A stretch of 64,000 bases of DNA from Enterobacteriaceae bacterium 4M9 (GTDB taxonomy: Bacteria; Pseudomonadota; Gammaproteobacteria; Enterobacterales; Enterobacteriaceae): contig JAADJJ010000001.1 in NCBI GenBank assembly GCA_010092695.1, positions 2,604,001-2,668,000 on the forward strand. The letters run 5' to 3'. A program made the translations under genes and the position numbers. The notes beneath the pieces were generated by a model, which saw nothing but the letters and a program-made list of their open reading frames with translations, was not told the DNA's origin and ran no database searches. Shown here piece by piece: positions 35,911 through 43,463 of this stretch (position 1 is its first letter; each line of letters begins with the position of its first letter).

Positions 35911-37488
35911 TCAGCACGTAATCTCGCCAAACGGCGCCAGAATACGAAAACGAATCACGGCACCGGGCGGGATTTGCCCGGCAAGATCAAGATGGTAATC
36001 GGCGACCGCGCCAATCACCGGGTAGCCGCCGGTGAGCGGCCGGTCTTTGAGAAAAAGCACCGGCTGGCCGCTTGCGGGCACCTGAATGGCACCGGTGCAG
36101 GTGCCTTCGCTGGGCAACTCTGCGCTTAGGCTGCGCACCAGAGGTTGTTCCCCTGAAAGCCGCAGCCCAATGCGGTTTGACTGTGGTGTAACGCGCCACG
36201 GCTGCGAGGCCAGAAGTGTCAGCGCCTGTGCATCAAACCAGTCAGTACGAGGCCCTGGCACCACGTCAAGCGTGACAACGTCACCTTCTCCCGGTAGCCA
36301 CGGCGCGCTTTTTTCTCCCGGTTGAACCGCCTGCGCAGGGTTTGCGGCGGCGTAAAGCTTATCTCCGGCCTTAAGGGGCGCGGGGCCGAGTTGTGCCAGC
36401 GTATCGAAGGCGCTGCTGCCCAGAACCGGTTTGGTGACAAAGCCACCGCGCAGTGCCAGATAGCTGCGAACGCCGTGTTGACCTGCGCGCAGGCTTATTT
36501 CATCGCCAGGCTCCAGCGCAACCGGCTGCTCACTTTCAGCACTTATGCGCTGACCGTTGGCGTTGCATATCTCCAGCAAGCATGGCGCGCCGGTAACGGC
36601 AACAACAAGCTGCTGATGCACGCGGGCGCGCAGGCCACCGCAGGTGATTTCCAGACACGCACTGGCGGGCGCGTTGCCAACGATGCGATTAGCACGGTGT
36701 AGTGCAGCACTGTCCATTGCACCTGAGGGCGACACCCCGAGCGCTGCCTGGCCTGCGCGACCATCGTCCTGAAACAGCGTCAGTAAACCCGGTGCAATAA
36801 CGGTCATTGCGGGAGCCTGTACAGGCTCCTCCTCACACAGCGCGTCAGGTTTGAGTGCCACACTGACGCAGGTGCTTTGCCTGGCCTCATCCACAAAACG
36901 CACCCGCGCGCCAGGCGTCAGCAAGGCAGGGGTTTCGCGCTGTAAATCCCACATTTTGAGCGGTGTTTCGCCAATCAACTGCCAGCCGCCGGGGCTTTCT
37001 CGCGGGTAAATCCCGCTGAACTCCCCCGCCAGCGCCACCGCACCGGGCGGAATGCGTGTACGCGGCGTACTGCGTCGCGGTACGTGGATTCCCGCTTGCG
37101 ACACCATGTAGGCAAAACCTGGCGCAAAACCGGTAAAGGCCACCTGCCAGACATGTTCTGTGTGGCGGCGTATGGTTTCAGCCACGCTGAGGCCCAGATG
37201 CTCCGCGACCTCCGGCAGATCCTCGCCGCAATAGCGTACCGGCACGATAATCTCCGGGCCGGACTGCAAGGCCGCTGCCGTTAACTCACGGTGCGCAATA
37301 GCGAGTGCAAGCTCCGGGGCACTGGTGGTATACGGGCAAAAGTGCACCAGTAACGTGCGGGCCGCCGGAATAAGTTCTTCGATGCCCGCCAGCGGCTCGG
37401 CCTGCAGTGCCGCCAGCAGCGCCAGCGTCTGTTCAAGGTCGGGCAGTTCCACCATAACGCTGCGGGTATTGACCGGTAGAAAACGCAC
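35911..37488 (-). CDS. PxpB-PxpC fusion (KipI-KipA, AHS1-AHS2)
   Basis: 525 residues from a GTG that abuts the previous stop, with GGAGG upstream. Residues 1-220 are the KipI/PxpB/AHS1 domain (TGFAPGFAYM, PRRSTPRTRIPPGAV). Residues about 230-525 are KipA/PxpC/AHS2 (LTLFQDDGRAGQAALGVSPSG, LALRGGF, SNRIGLRLSGE). In most bacteria these are two genes; here one chain. With PxpA they form ATP-dependent 5-oxoprolinase; the same folds form the carboxyltransferase part of urea carboxylase. Confidence 0.88.
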   Translation of the reverse strand: MRFLPVNTRSVMVELPDLEQTLALLAALQAEPLAGIEELIPAARTLLVHFCPYTTSAPELALAIAHRELTAAALQSGPEIIVPVRYCGEDLPEVAEHLGLSVAETIRRHTEHVWQVAFTGFAPGFAYMVSQAGIHVPRRSTPRTRIPPGAVALAGEFSGIYPRESPGGWQLIGETPLKMWDLQRETPALLTPGARVRFVDEARQSTCVSVALKPDALCEEEPVQAPAMTVIAPGLLTLFQDDGRAGQAALGVSPSGAMDSAALHRANRIVGNAPASACLEITCGGLRARVHQQLVVAVTGAPCLLEICNANGQRISAESEQPVALEPGDEISLRAGQHGVRSYLALRGGFVTKPVLGSSAFDTLAQLGPAPLKAGDKLYAAANPAQAVQPGEKSAPWLPGEGDVVTLDVVPGPRTDWFDAQALTLLASQPWRVTPQSNRIGLRLSGEQPLVRSLSAELPSEGTCTGAIQVPASGQPVLFLKDRPLTGGYPVIGAVADYHLDLAGQIPPGAVIRFRILAPFGEITC

Positions 37489-38298
37489 TCAACCTCCCTG
37501 CCAGGCGCTGTCGGGTACGTCGGTGATAAACATGTGACCTGGTGCGTGGCTGATGGCAAACGGCACACCGGAGCGCATTACCGCCGCCTGTGGTGTGACG
37601 CCGCAGGCCCAGAACACCGGAATTTCGCCAGGTTCGATGCGCACCGCATCGCCAAAGTCCGGGCGCATGATGTCGGCAATGCCAAGGCGTGCCGGGTCGC
37701 CCACATGCACCGGCGCACCGTGCACCGCCGGGAAGCGCCCGGTGATGGTGACGGCATCCGCCACGCGTTCTGCGGCAATTGGGCGCATGGAAACCACCAG
37801 TTCGCCCTGCAAGCGCCCGGCCGGGCGGCACAGGCGGTTCGTTTTGTACATGGGTACGTTGCAGTTATCAGTAATGTGGCGGATATCAATGCCCGCCTCA
37901 CGCATTGGCGTTTCAAAGGTAAAGCTACAGCCGATAAGGAATGTCACCAGGTCCGTGTGTTTCGCCCACAGCGCCGTGGCATCGGTAATTTCATCGGCCA
38001 GCTCTCCGTGCTCCCACACCCGGTAGCGCGGGATGTCGGTGCGCAGGTCCGCACCTTCGGCCAGCACGGTGGTAAAACTCCCCGCGTCACTGACATCCAG
38101 CACCGGGCAGCTTTGCGGGTTGCGCTGCGCGTAAAGCAGGAAATCAAATGCCCAGTCGCGGGGAAGCGAAATCATATTGCACTGGGTCATGCCGGGTGCC
38201 ATCCCGGCGGTAGGTTTGTCAAAACCACGGCGAATCAGGTCGCGGGCCTCACGTGCACCAGCAATGGCCTGTGAACTTGCTTTGATATACGGATTCAT
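37489..38298 (-). CDS. D-glutamate cyclase-like / putative hydro-lyase (DUF1445, YcsI)
   Basis: 269 residues. DUF1445 family: RDLIRRGFDKPTAGMAPGMTQ at the start, LPRDWAFDFLLYAQRNP, VTFLIGCSFTFE, then HAPGHMFITDVPD at the end. The family includes mitochondrial D-glutamate cyclase, which makes 5-oxo-D-proline, and B. subtilis YcsI. Start overlaps the pxpA stop by ATGA. Gene order matches the B. subtilis ycsF-ycsG-ycsI-kipI-kipA set, pointing to oxoproline/glutamate metabolism. Confidence 0.85.
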   Translation of the reverse strand: MNPYIKASSQAIAGAREARDLIRRGFDKPTAGMAPGMTQCNMISLPRDWAFDFLLYAQRNPQSCPVLDVSDAGSFTTVLAEGADLRTDIPRYRVWEHGELADEITDATALWAKHTDLVTFLIGCSFTFETPMREAGIDIRHITDNCNVPMYKTNRLCRPAGRLQGELVVSMRPIAAERVADAVTITGRFPAVHGAPVHVGDPARLGIADIMRPDFGDAVRIEPGEIPVFWACGVTPQAAVMRSGVPFAISHAPGHMFITDVPDSAWQGG

Positions 38299-39074
38299 GG
38301 CTGCTCCCTGTCGGTAAAAGAACGAATCGCAATACCGTTTTGTTCCAGCAGTGCGCGCAGCTGGCGCGCCATCTCAATAGCACCGGGACTGTCGCCGTGC
38401 ACGCAGATGGAATCGGCATTGATGCGGGTAAACGTGCCTTCTATGGACGCAAGCCCGCCTTCGGTAATGAGTTGCAGCATGCGCTCTGCCACCTGCTGTG
38501 GGTCATGCAGTACGGCGCCCGCTTCACGGCGTGACACCAGCGTGCCGTCGGCGTGATAGGCACGGTCGGCAAAGGCTTCGGCAATCACCGTTAGCCCTTC
38601 CTCTTGTGCCAGTTGCACCAGCGGCGAGCCGGCCAGCACCACCAGCGGCAGCGCAGGGTCAACGGCTTTGATGGCCGCAATGACGGCCAGCGCCTGGCGT
38701 TTATCATGCGCAATGGTGTTATAAAGCGCGCCATGCGGTTTGACGTAGCGCACGGCGCTACCTGCCGCCCGCGCCAGTGCCTGCAAGGCACCTATCTGGT
38801 AGATGACGTCTGCCGTGAGTTCATCACTAGCGATATCCATATTGCGACGGCCAAACCCAACCAGGTCGGGATACGCCACGTGCGCACCGACCGCCACGCC
38901 GTTGGCCTGTGCGGATTTGAGGGTGCTAAAAATACCGGCCGGATCGCCTGCGTGAAAGCCGCAGGCCACGTTGGCACTGCTGACCACCGGCAAAATGGCG
39001 GCGTCATCGCCCATGCGCCACTGACCGTAGCTTTCCCCTAAATCGCTGTTTAAATCGATATGTTTCATTGGCAT
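38295..39074 (-). CDS. pxpA: 5-oxoprolinase subunit A (LamB/YcsF family)
   Basis: 259 residues (257 if the second Met is used). LamB/YcsF family, beta/alpha-barrel: IDLNSDLGESYGQWRMGDD, SSANVACGFHAGDP, VGAHVAYPDLVGFGRR, VKPHGALYN and ICVHGDSPGA, all family motifs. With PxpB and PxpC it hydrolyses 5-oxo-L-proline to glutamate using ATP. The start overlaps the transporter stop (TAATG), showing coupled translation. Confidence 0.9.
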   Translation of the reverse strand: MPMKHIDLNSDLGESYGQWRMGDDAAILPVVSSANVACGFHAGDPAGIFSTLKSAQANGVAVGAHVAYPDLVGFGRRNMDIASDELTADVIYQIGALQALARAAGSAVRYVKPHGALYNTIAHDKRQALAVIAAIKAVDPALPLVVLAGSPLVQLAQEEGLTVIAEAFADRAYHADGTLVSRREAGAVLHDPQQVAERMLQLITEGGLASIEGTFTRINADSICVHGDSPGAIEMARQLRALLEQNGIAIRSFTDREQP

Positions 39075-40327
39075 TACACCACTTTCAGGAAGTTAAAAAT
39101 CGCGCCCACTGACATCGCACCCATGTACCAGGTCAGCAGACAAATCACCAGACCAGACCACAGCAGCCAGCGTGGATAATGATATCCGGCCATCAGGTCT
39201 GCGCGCCGCCAGCCCACATACAGGAACAGGCTCATGCCCACCGGCAACACCAGGCCGTTAAAACCACCGGCAAACACCAGCAACGCCGCAGGCGCCGTAC
39301 CCATCAGCAGGTAAACCACCAGTGACACCGCGATAAACACAATGGTGGCAATGCTGCGCTGGCGCTCAGTAAAGGATTTGCGAAACACGGTCATAAAGGA
39401 GACGGAGGTATACGCCGCACCGATAACGCTGGTGATGGCCGCAGCCCAGAGAATAAAGCCGAAGATACGCAGACCAAACTCACCTGCGGCGTACTGGAAG
39501 GCCTGCGAAGCCGGGTTGGCGTTGTACCCGGATAAATCAATGGTCGCGCCGCTTGCCACCACACCGAGAATGGCAAGAAACAGGATATAGCGCATGACAC
39601 CGACAACAATAATCCCTTTGGTCGCCGCAGATGACACTTCATGAATATGATCCGGCCCAACAGTTCCTTTATCAAGCAAGCGGTGCGCCCCGGCGTAACT
39701 GATGTAGCCCCCTACGGTGCCGCCGACAATCGTTGTGATCGTGGCAAAATTAATATGATCGGGCAGTACGCTTTGGCGCAGCGCTTCGCCCAGCGGCGGC
39801 TGCGAGACAATGGCGACATACAACGTAAGCGCGATCATCACCAGACCCAGCACGATCATCATTCTGTCGATAGCCACACCAGCGCGGCGCGAGGAGAAAA
39901 TATAGATAGCCAGCATGGCACTCAACAGGCCGCCCCATTTAGGATCAAGACCAAACAAGGCGTTAAGACCCAGTCCAGCCCCGGCGATATTACCGATGTT
40001 AAACACCAGCCCACCGAAGATAACCAGCACAGAAAGCAGATAACCGCTGCCCGGTAGCGCCGTATTAGCAAGCTCCGCAGCGCGCATGCGGGTGAGTGTC
40101 ACCACGCGCCAGATGTTTTGCTGCACAAAGTAGTCAATCACGATAGATGCCAGAATGCCGAAGGCAAACGCTGCCCCCATTGTGGCCGTGAAGGTTGCTG
40201 TCTGAGTGATAAATCCTGGACCAATGGCCGAGGTGGCCATTAAAAAGATTGCCGCAATCAGCGACGACTGGCGATTGCGTACAAACGCCTTTTTGCTGTT
40301 AGCTTCCTGAGCGGACATAGCTGTCAC
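39074..40327 (-). CDS. NRAMP-like transporter without metal-binding motifs (YcsG type)
   Basis: 417 residues, about 11 membrane segments, NRAMP fold by overall pattern. The first segment reads SAIGPGFITQTATFTATMG where metal transporters have DPGN, and the sixth reads VGGYISYAGAHRLLDKG where they have MPH. The metal ligands are thus missing. It is the first gene of the oxoproline operon, as YcsG is in B. subtilis, so I infer uptake of an organic substrate such as 5-oxoproline rather than manganese. Confidence 0.8.
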   Translation of the reverse strand: MTAMSAQEANSKKAFVRNRQSSLIAAIFLMATSAIGPGFITQTATFTATMGAAFAFGILASIVIDYFVQQNIWRVVTLTRMRAAELANTALPGSGYLLSVLVIFGGLVFNIGNIAGAGLGLNALFGLDPKWGGLLSAMLAIYIFSSRRAGVAIDRMMIVLGLVMIALTLYVAIVSQPPLGEALRQSVLPDHINFATITTIVGGTVGGYISYAGAHRLLDKGTVGPDHIHEVSSAATKGIIVVGVMRYILFLAILGVVASGATIDLSGYNANPASQAFQYAAGEFGLRIFGFILWAAAITSVIGAAYTSVSFMTVFRKSFTERQRSIATIVFIAVSLVVYLLMGTAPAALLVFAGGFNGLVLPVGMSLFLYVGWRRADLMAGYHYPRWLLWSGLVICLLTWYMGAMSVGAIFNFLKVV

Positions 40328-40674
40328 TCCTGTTGTTGTTTTAGCCCCGTAACATTTTGCCCTTTATCTTTAGCGACATAAGCATTAGCAATATTCAGGC
40401 CATTGTTGTGTCATGCGTCGTTGTTGTTAAACTAATGTATTTTTATTGTTGAACAATAAGCTATGCCAGGCGTAAGCACAGTGGCAACAGGAACCCGGCA
40501 GCAGGATACGAAACCGCGAGGTTGATCGCATTTTCACCAACTCACGTGCGTAAACGCACTAATATGGTGCATAACAATGCGCGCGCTGACCATAATGGTG
40601 CATAGCGCGACGGTTGCTGCATGTAAAAGAAGTGTGTAACTATTGCCGCTTCGTCAATTCTGGAGTTGTTTGCC
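40328..40674. other. Divergent control region of the oxoproline operon
   Basis: About 350 bp between the NRAMP-like gene (minus) and the GntR gene (plus). Holds the paired operator-like repeats at 40564-40604 and presumably both promoters; no small gene seen. Confidence 0.6.
40564..40604. promoter_or_regulatory. Direct-repeat operator candidate
   Basis: ATGGTGCATA occurs at 40564-40573 and again at 40595-40604, 31 bp apart (three helical turns), so two dimers could bind one face of the DNA. Likely sites for the adjacent GntR regulator. Confidence 0.55.
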
Positions 40675-41328
40675 ATGAAAAAAGCCGAGCCAGCCCTGCT
40701 CACCGAGAAAACCACCGACACAATCCGTCATAAGATTGTCAGCGGTGAACTGGCCCCAGGCTCCCGGTTATCCGAAGCGGCATTGAGTGAACAACTGGCT
40801 ATCTCACGCAATACGCTGCGCGAAGTGTTTCGTCTGCTGACCCAGGAGGGATTGCTGCGCTATGAACCCAATCGCGGCGTTTACGTTGCAGAGCCGGACA
40901 TGGCGGCCATTATCGATATTTACCGCCTGCGCCAGTTAATTGAGTGCAGCGCACTTCGCAATGCCTACCCGCTGCACCCTGCCGTAGAACGCATGACCGA
41001 GGCGGTCAACCAGGCGCGGGCGCTCAGCCTGCAGCAGGACTGGACTGGCGTCGGCACGGCCAATATGCAGTTTCACAGCGCAATTGTTGATCTTGCCGAT
41101 AGCGAGCGACTTAATCGCATTTACCGCAATATTTCAGCTGAATTACGTCTGGCGTTTGGCCATCTTAATGATGCAGAACTGCTGCACGCGCCTTACGTTG
41201 AGAAAAATGGAGCCATTCTGGCGCTGCTCAATGCCGGGCAAAACGAACAGGCTGCACAGGCCCTGTCGGCATATCTGGATTTATCACAAAGAACGGTGCT
41301 TGCGGCGCTGTCTCGCCGCGCCCGCTAA
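40675..41328 (+). CDS. GntR/FCD-family transcriptional regulator
   Basis: 217 residues from the ATG at 40675 (GGAG 9 bp upstream). An N-terminal winged helix (about 10-75: TIRHKIVSGELAPGSRLSEAAL, LAISRNTLREVFRLLTQEGLL) and a helical FCD ligand domain (RLRQLIECSALR, MQFHSAIVDLADSERL) with His metal/ligand residues. Divergent from the oxoproline operon, it is the obvious regulator, analogous in position to KipR though of another family. Confidence 0.88.
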   Translation: MKKAEPALLTEKTTDTIRHKIVSGELAPGSRLSEAALSEQLAISRNTLREVFRLLTQEGLLRYEPNRGVYVAEPDMAAIIDIYRLRQLIECSALRNAYPLHPAVERMTEAVNQARALSLQQDWTGVGTANMQFHSAIVDLADSERLNRIYRNISAELRLAFGHLNDAELLHAPYVEKNGAILALLNAGQNEQAAQALSAYLDLSQRTVLAALSRRAR

Positions 41329-41339
41329 AGGCAGGAAGT

Positions 41340-41359
41340 GGAGGCGCGAATGCGCCTCC
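41340..41359. terminator. Hairpin between the GntR gene and yncE
   Basis: Perfect stem GGAGGCGC/GCGCCTCC with a GAAT loop between two convergent genes; no strong T-run. Confidence 0.45.
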
Positions 41360-41367
41360 GTAAAAGG

Positions 41368-42441
41368 TTACTGCAGAGCAATGCGCACCACGTCGTCAGG
41401 CGCGGTTGCTTCTTTCTGGCGGCTCGCGGCCTGCTTAACGCTCACATACAGCGTCTGACCGTCTGCCGACAGCAGCAGGCTGTTCGGGTGGGTCGGTGTC
41501 TGGAAGGTTTTGGTCACCGCGTAGGTTTTACCGTCAATCACGCTTACTGTGCCTGCCTGGCGGTGGGTGACGTACACTTCATTGCGCACCGGGTTAAACA
41601 GCACGGCCAGCGATTCCGGCACCTCAACCGTCTTGATGACTTCACCTTTTTGCGTATCGACCACTAACAGCGCGGCTGATTTAGAATCTGTCACGAACGC
41701 ACGGTGTCCTGCTTTATCGAGGCTGAGGTTCAGATACATGTGCGCAGCATCGCCTTCCTGCAGTTTTTTACGCGACAGCACATTGTTGGTGGCGGTATCG
41801 ATAGTAATGAACTCACCGTCGGCGTTGGTGGTGTAAATGCGCTTCGCCTCACTGTCAATGGCAAGCCCGGTATTCATTTTACCTAACCCGGTAATCGTGG
41901 TGCGCAGCGTCATTGTCGCACCATCCACCACCCACAGCACACTCGGATTGCCAAGACCGCCGATGTAGACGGTATTGGTCGCTTCATCGACCACCAGTTC
42001 ACGCGGCGCCAGCGGGCGCACCTCTTCACTGCGCTTGCGATCGTCGAGCACCAGGCGCCCTTTCACCTCGCCGGTTTTGGCGTCAATGGCCGTAACCGCG
42101 CTGCTGGTAGTGTTGCCGAAATAGAGCATGCCCGTTTTGCTGTTGACCGCCGCACCAAATGGTTTGATGTCATTATGGATAATCTGGGTCACATCGAGTG
42201 TTTGCGGATCGAGGCGATAGACAATGCCGCCTTTATCCAGAGAACGGCTCTGGGAGGTGGCAATGAACAGGCCGGGTTCTGCCGGGTTCCACACCATCTC
42301 ATAGGCGCCTTTACCTACTGGCTTACGCAGCATTTCTTCTGCTGCCTGCGCGCTAAACGCAGTAAAGGAGGACGTTAAGAACAGCGCGCCCATCAGTAAC
42401 GCGCCAGGCTTGAATGTCGCAGACAAAGAACGTAATTCCAT
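41368..42441 (-). CDS. yncE: YncE, periplasmic beta-propeller protein
   Basis: 357 residues (E. coli 353). Signal peptide ending at AQA (about residue 33), then a seven-bladed YVTN/WD-type propeller: EEMLRKPVGKGAYEM, GGIVYRLDPQTL, YTTNADGEFITIDT and VTHRQAGTVSVIDG repeat the blade pattern and match E. coli YncE closely. Exported; E. coli YncE binds single-stranded DNA in vitro and is iron-regulated. A Fur-like box lies about 90 bp upstream. Confidence 0.92.
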   Translation of the reverse strand: MELRSLSATFKPGALLMGALFLTSSFTAFSAQAAEEMLRKPVGKGAYEMVWNPAEPGLFIATSQSRSLDKGGIVYRLDPQTLDVTQIIHNDIKPFGAAVNSKTGMLYFGNTTSSAVTAIDAKTGEVKGRLVLDDRKRSEEVRPLAPRELVVDEATNTVYIGGLGNPSVLWVVDGATMTLRTTITGLGKMNTGLAIDSEAKRIYTTNADGEFITIDTATNNVLSRKKLQEGDAAHMYLNLSLDKAGHRAFVTDSKSAALLVVDTQKGEVIKTVEVPESLAVLFNPVRNEVYVTHRQAGTVSVIDGKTYAVTKTFQTPTHPNSLLLSADGQTLYVSVKQAASRQKEATAPDDVVRIALQ

Positions 42442-42528
42442 GATTAATCCCTTTCAGAACAAGATTGAGGCCGTTTCACATTGCATTCTGTCAGCCCGCC
42501 GGTACATTGCCGTCGCGCTATCTTGATT

Positions 42529-42547
42529 GAGAATCATAATCATTATT
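42529..42547. promoter_or_regulatory. Fur box upstream of yncE
   Basis: GAGAATCATAATCATTATT matches the 19-bp Fur consensus at 16 positions. Implies iron-dependent repression of yncE, as reported in E. coli. Confidence 0.75.
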
Positions 42548-42717
42548 TTTCTTATTGGAAGCGTTTTATTTCCCTTTCGTCGCACTCAGGATGGCTGGAA
42601 ACGGAAAAACGCAGTGACATGCTGAACACGATGACAACAAATGTGAATGCTTCATCATTAAATAAGAAAATTCGTCAGGAATGTCTGATCTAACGGAAAA
42701 CCTGTAACGTGGAAAAT

Positions 42718-42746
42718 AAAAAAGGCGCTACATAAATGTAGCGCCT
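42718..42746 (-). terminator. Terminator downstream of the microcin-like gene
   Basis: 11-bp perfect stem AGGCGCTACAT/ATGTAGCGCCT, 2-nt loop, six U on the minus strand. It lies about 200 bp after the microcin-like stop; the space between has no convincing immunity frame. Confidence 0.85.
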
Positions 42747-42943
42747 ATTAGCTGCCGAATGTTTAATTACCGCCAATCAGTATTCACATTAATGTTGAAA
42801 CTGACACAGAACTCCGTCTGCCAGGCTGCAATAACGTTGTAGATGACAATATTCTTACTCTAAGGAAATATTTAAATATAACCTCAGACAAAAATCTTAT
42901 ACACCCGCAATGTCCGACAGGAGATTATATTCTCTGAAAAATC

Positions 42944-43168
42944 TTACTTACGACCGAACAGGCCGCTGAAGAAGTTAGCAAATGCAGCGATAGAGGTTTC
43001 AACGATAGCACCGATGCTAGCGCCCATCTGCAGGCCAATGTTGGTCGCGCCAGCTTTACCGCCAGCTTCAACGATTGCGCCAATGCTCTGACCCAGAGAT
43101 GCACCGATATCAGTGATGATGCCAGCACCAGATACAGCGTTTACTTCTACAGAGTTTAATTCTCTCAT
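42944..43168 (-). CDS. Class II microcin-like peptide precursor (orphan)
   Basis: 74 residues, AGGA ribosome site 8 bp before the ATG. The N-terminus MRELNSVEVNAVSGA matches leaders of class II microcins (MR-E/T-L/I...V-S-G-A/G), cut by a C39 peptidase transporter after GA. The 59-residue remainder has no Cys, is Gly/Ala/Ile-rich with two copies of an SIGAIVE segment and a NFFSGLFGRK end, as in membrane-active peptides. It lacks the Ser-rich tail of siderophore microcins. No immunity or export gene is adjacent, so export would need transporters elsewhere. Confidence 0.65.
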   Translation of the reverse strand: MRELNSVEVNAVSGAGIITDIGASLGQSIGAIVEAGGKAGATNIGLQMGASIGAIVETSIAAFANFFSGLFGRK

Positions 43169-43463
43169 TTCGTTATTTCCTTTAACGTTAGATTAAATAA
43201 AGAAGCCAGAAAATATTTCTGAAAAACACATTCTGGCCGAGGTATATGTTACACAGACAAATTGTGCTGTCTACAGTACGACCTAATAATCAAAAAAATA
43301 CGAATGAAATAATAACGTTCGCCCAGCATGTATAAACAGGCGATGCGATGCAGGAATCGTGCCTGGATTAAACAAAAAATTTCCTTTTTTTAACAAAAGA
43401 TTTACTATTACAGATGTGTTCCATTTGGTTCAATCAACCAGCTACTCTGAAATACAAGCCAAC

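Noticed and set aside
37534..38274. 246-codon plus-strand frame inside the DUF1445 gene
   Set aside because: Antisense shadow; the minus-strand gene is coupled by ATGA to pxpA.
40564..40580. Sigma-54-like pattern TGGTGC...TGC before the GntR gene
   Set aside because: The GG to GC spacing is one base too long and the motif is better explained as one half of the direct-repeat operator.
42750..42943. Possible small immunity gene after the microcin-like gene
   Set aside because: Only a TTG-started 36-codon frame without ribosome site or hydrophobic segment is visible on the minus strand.
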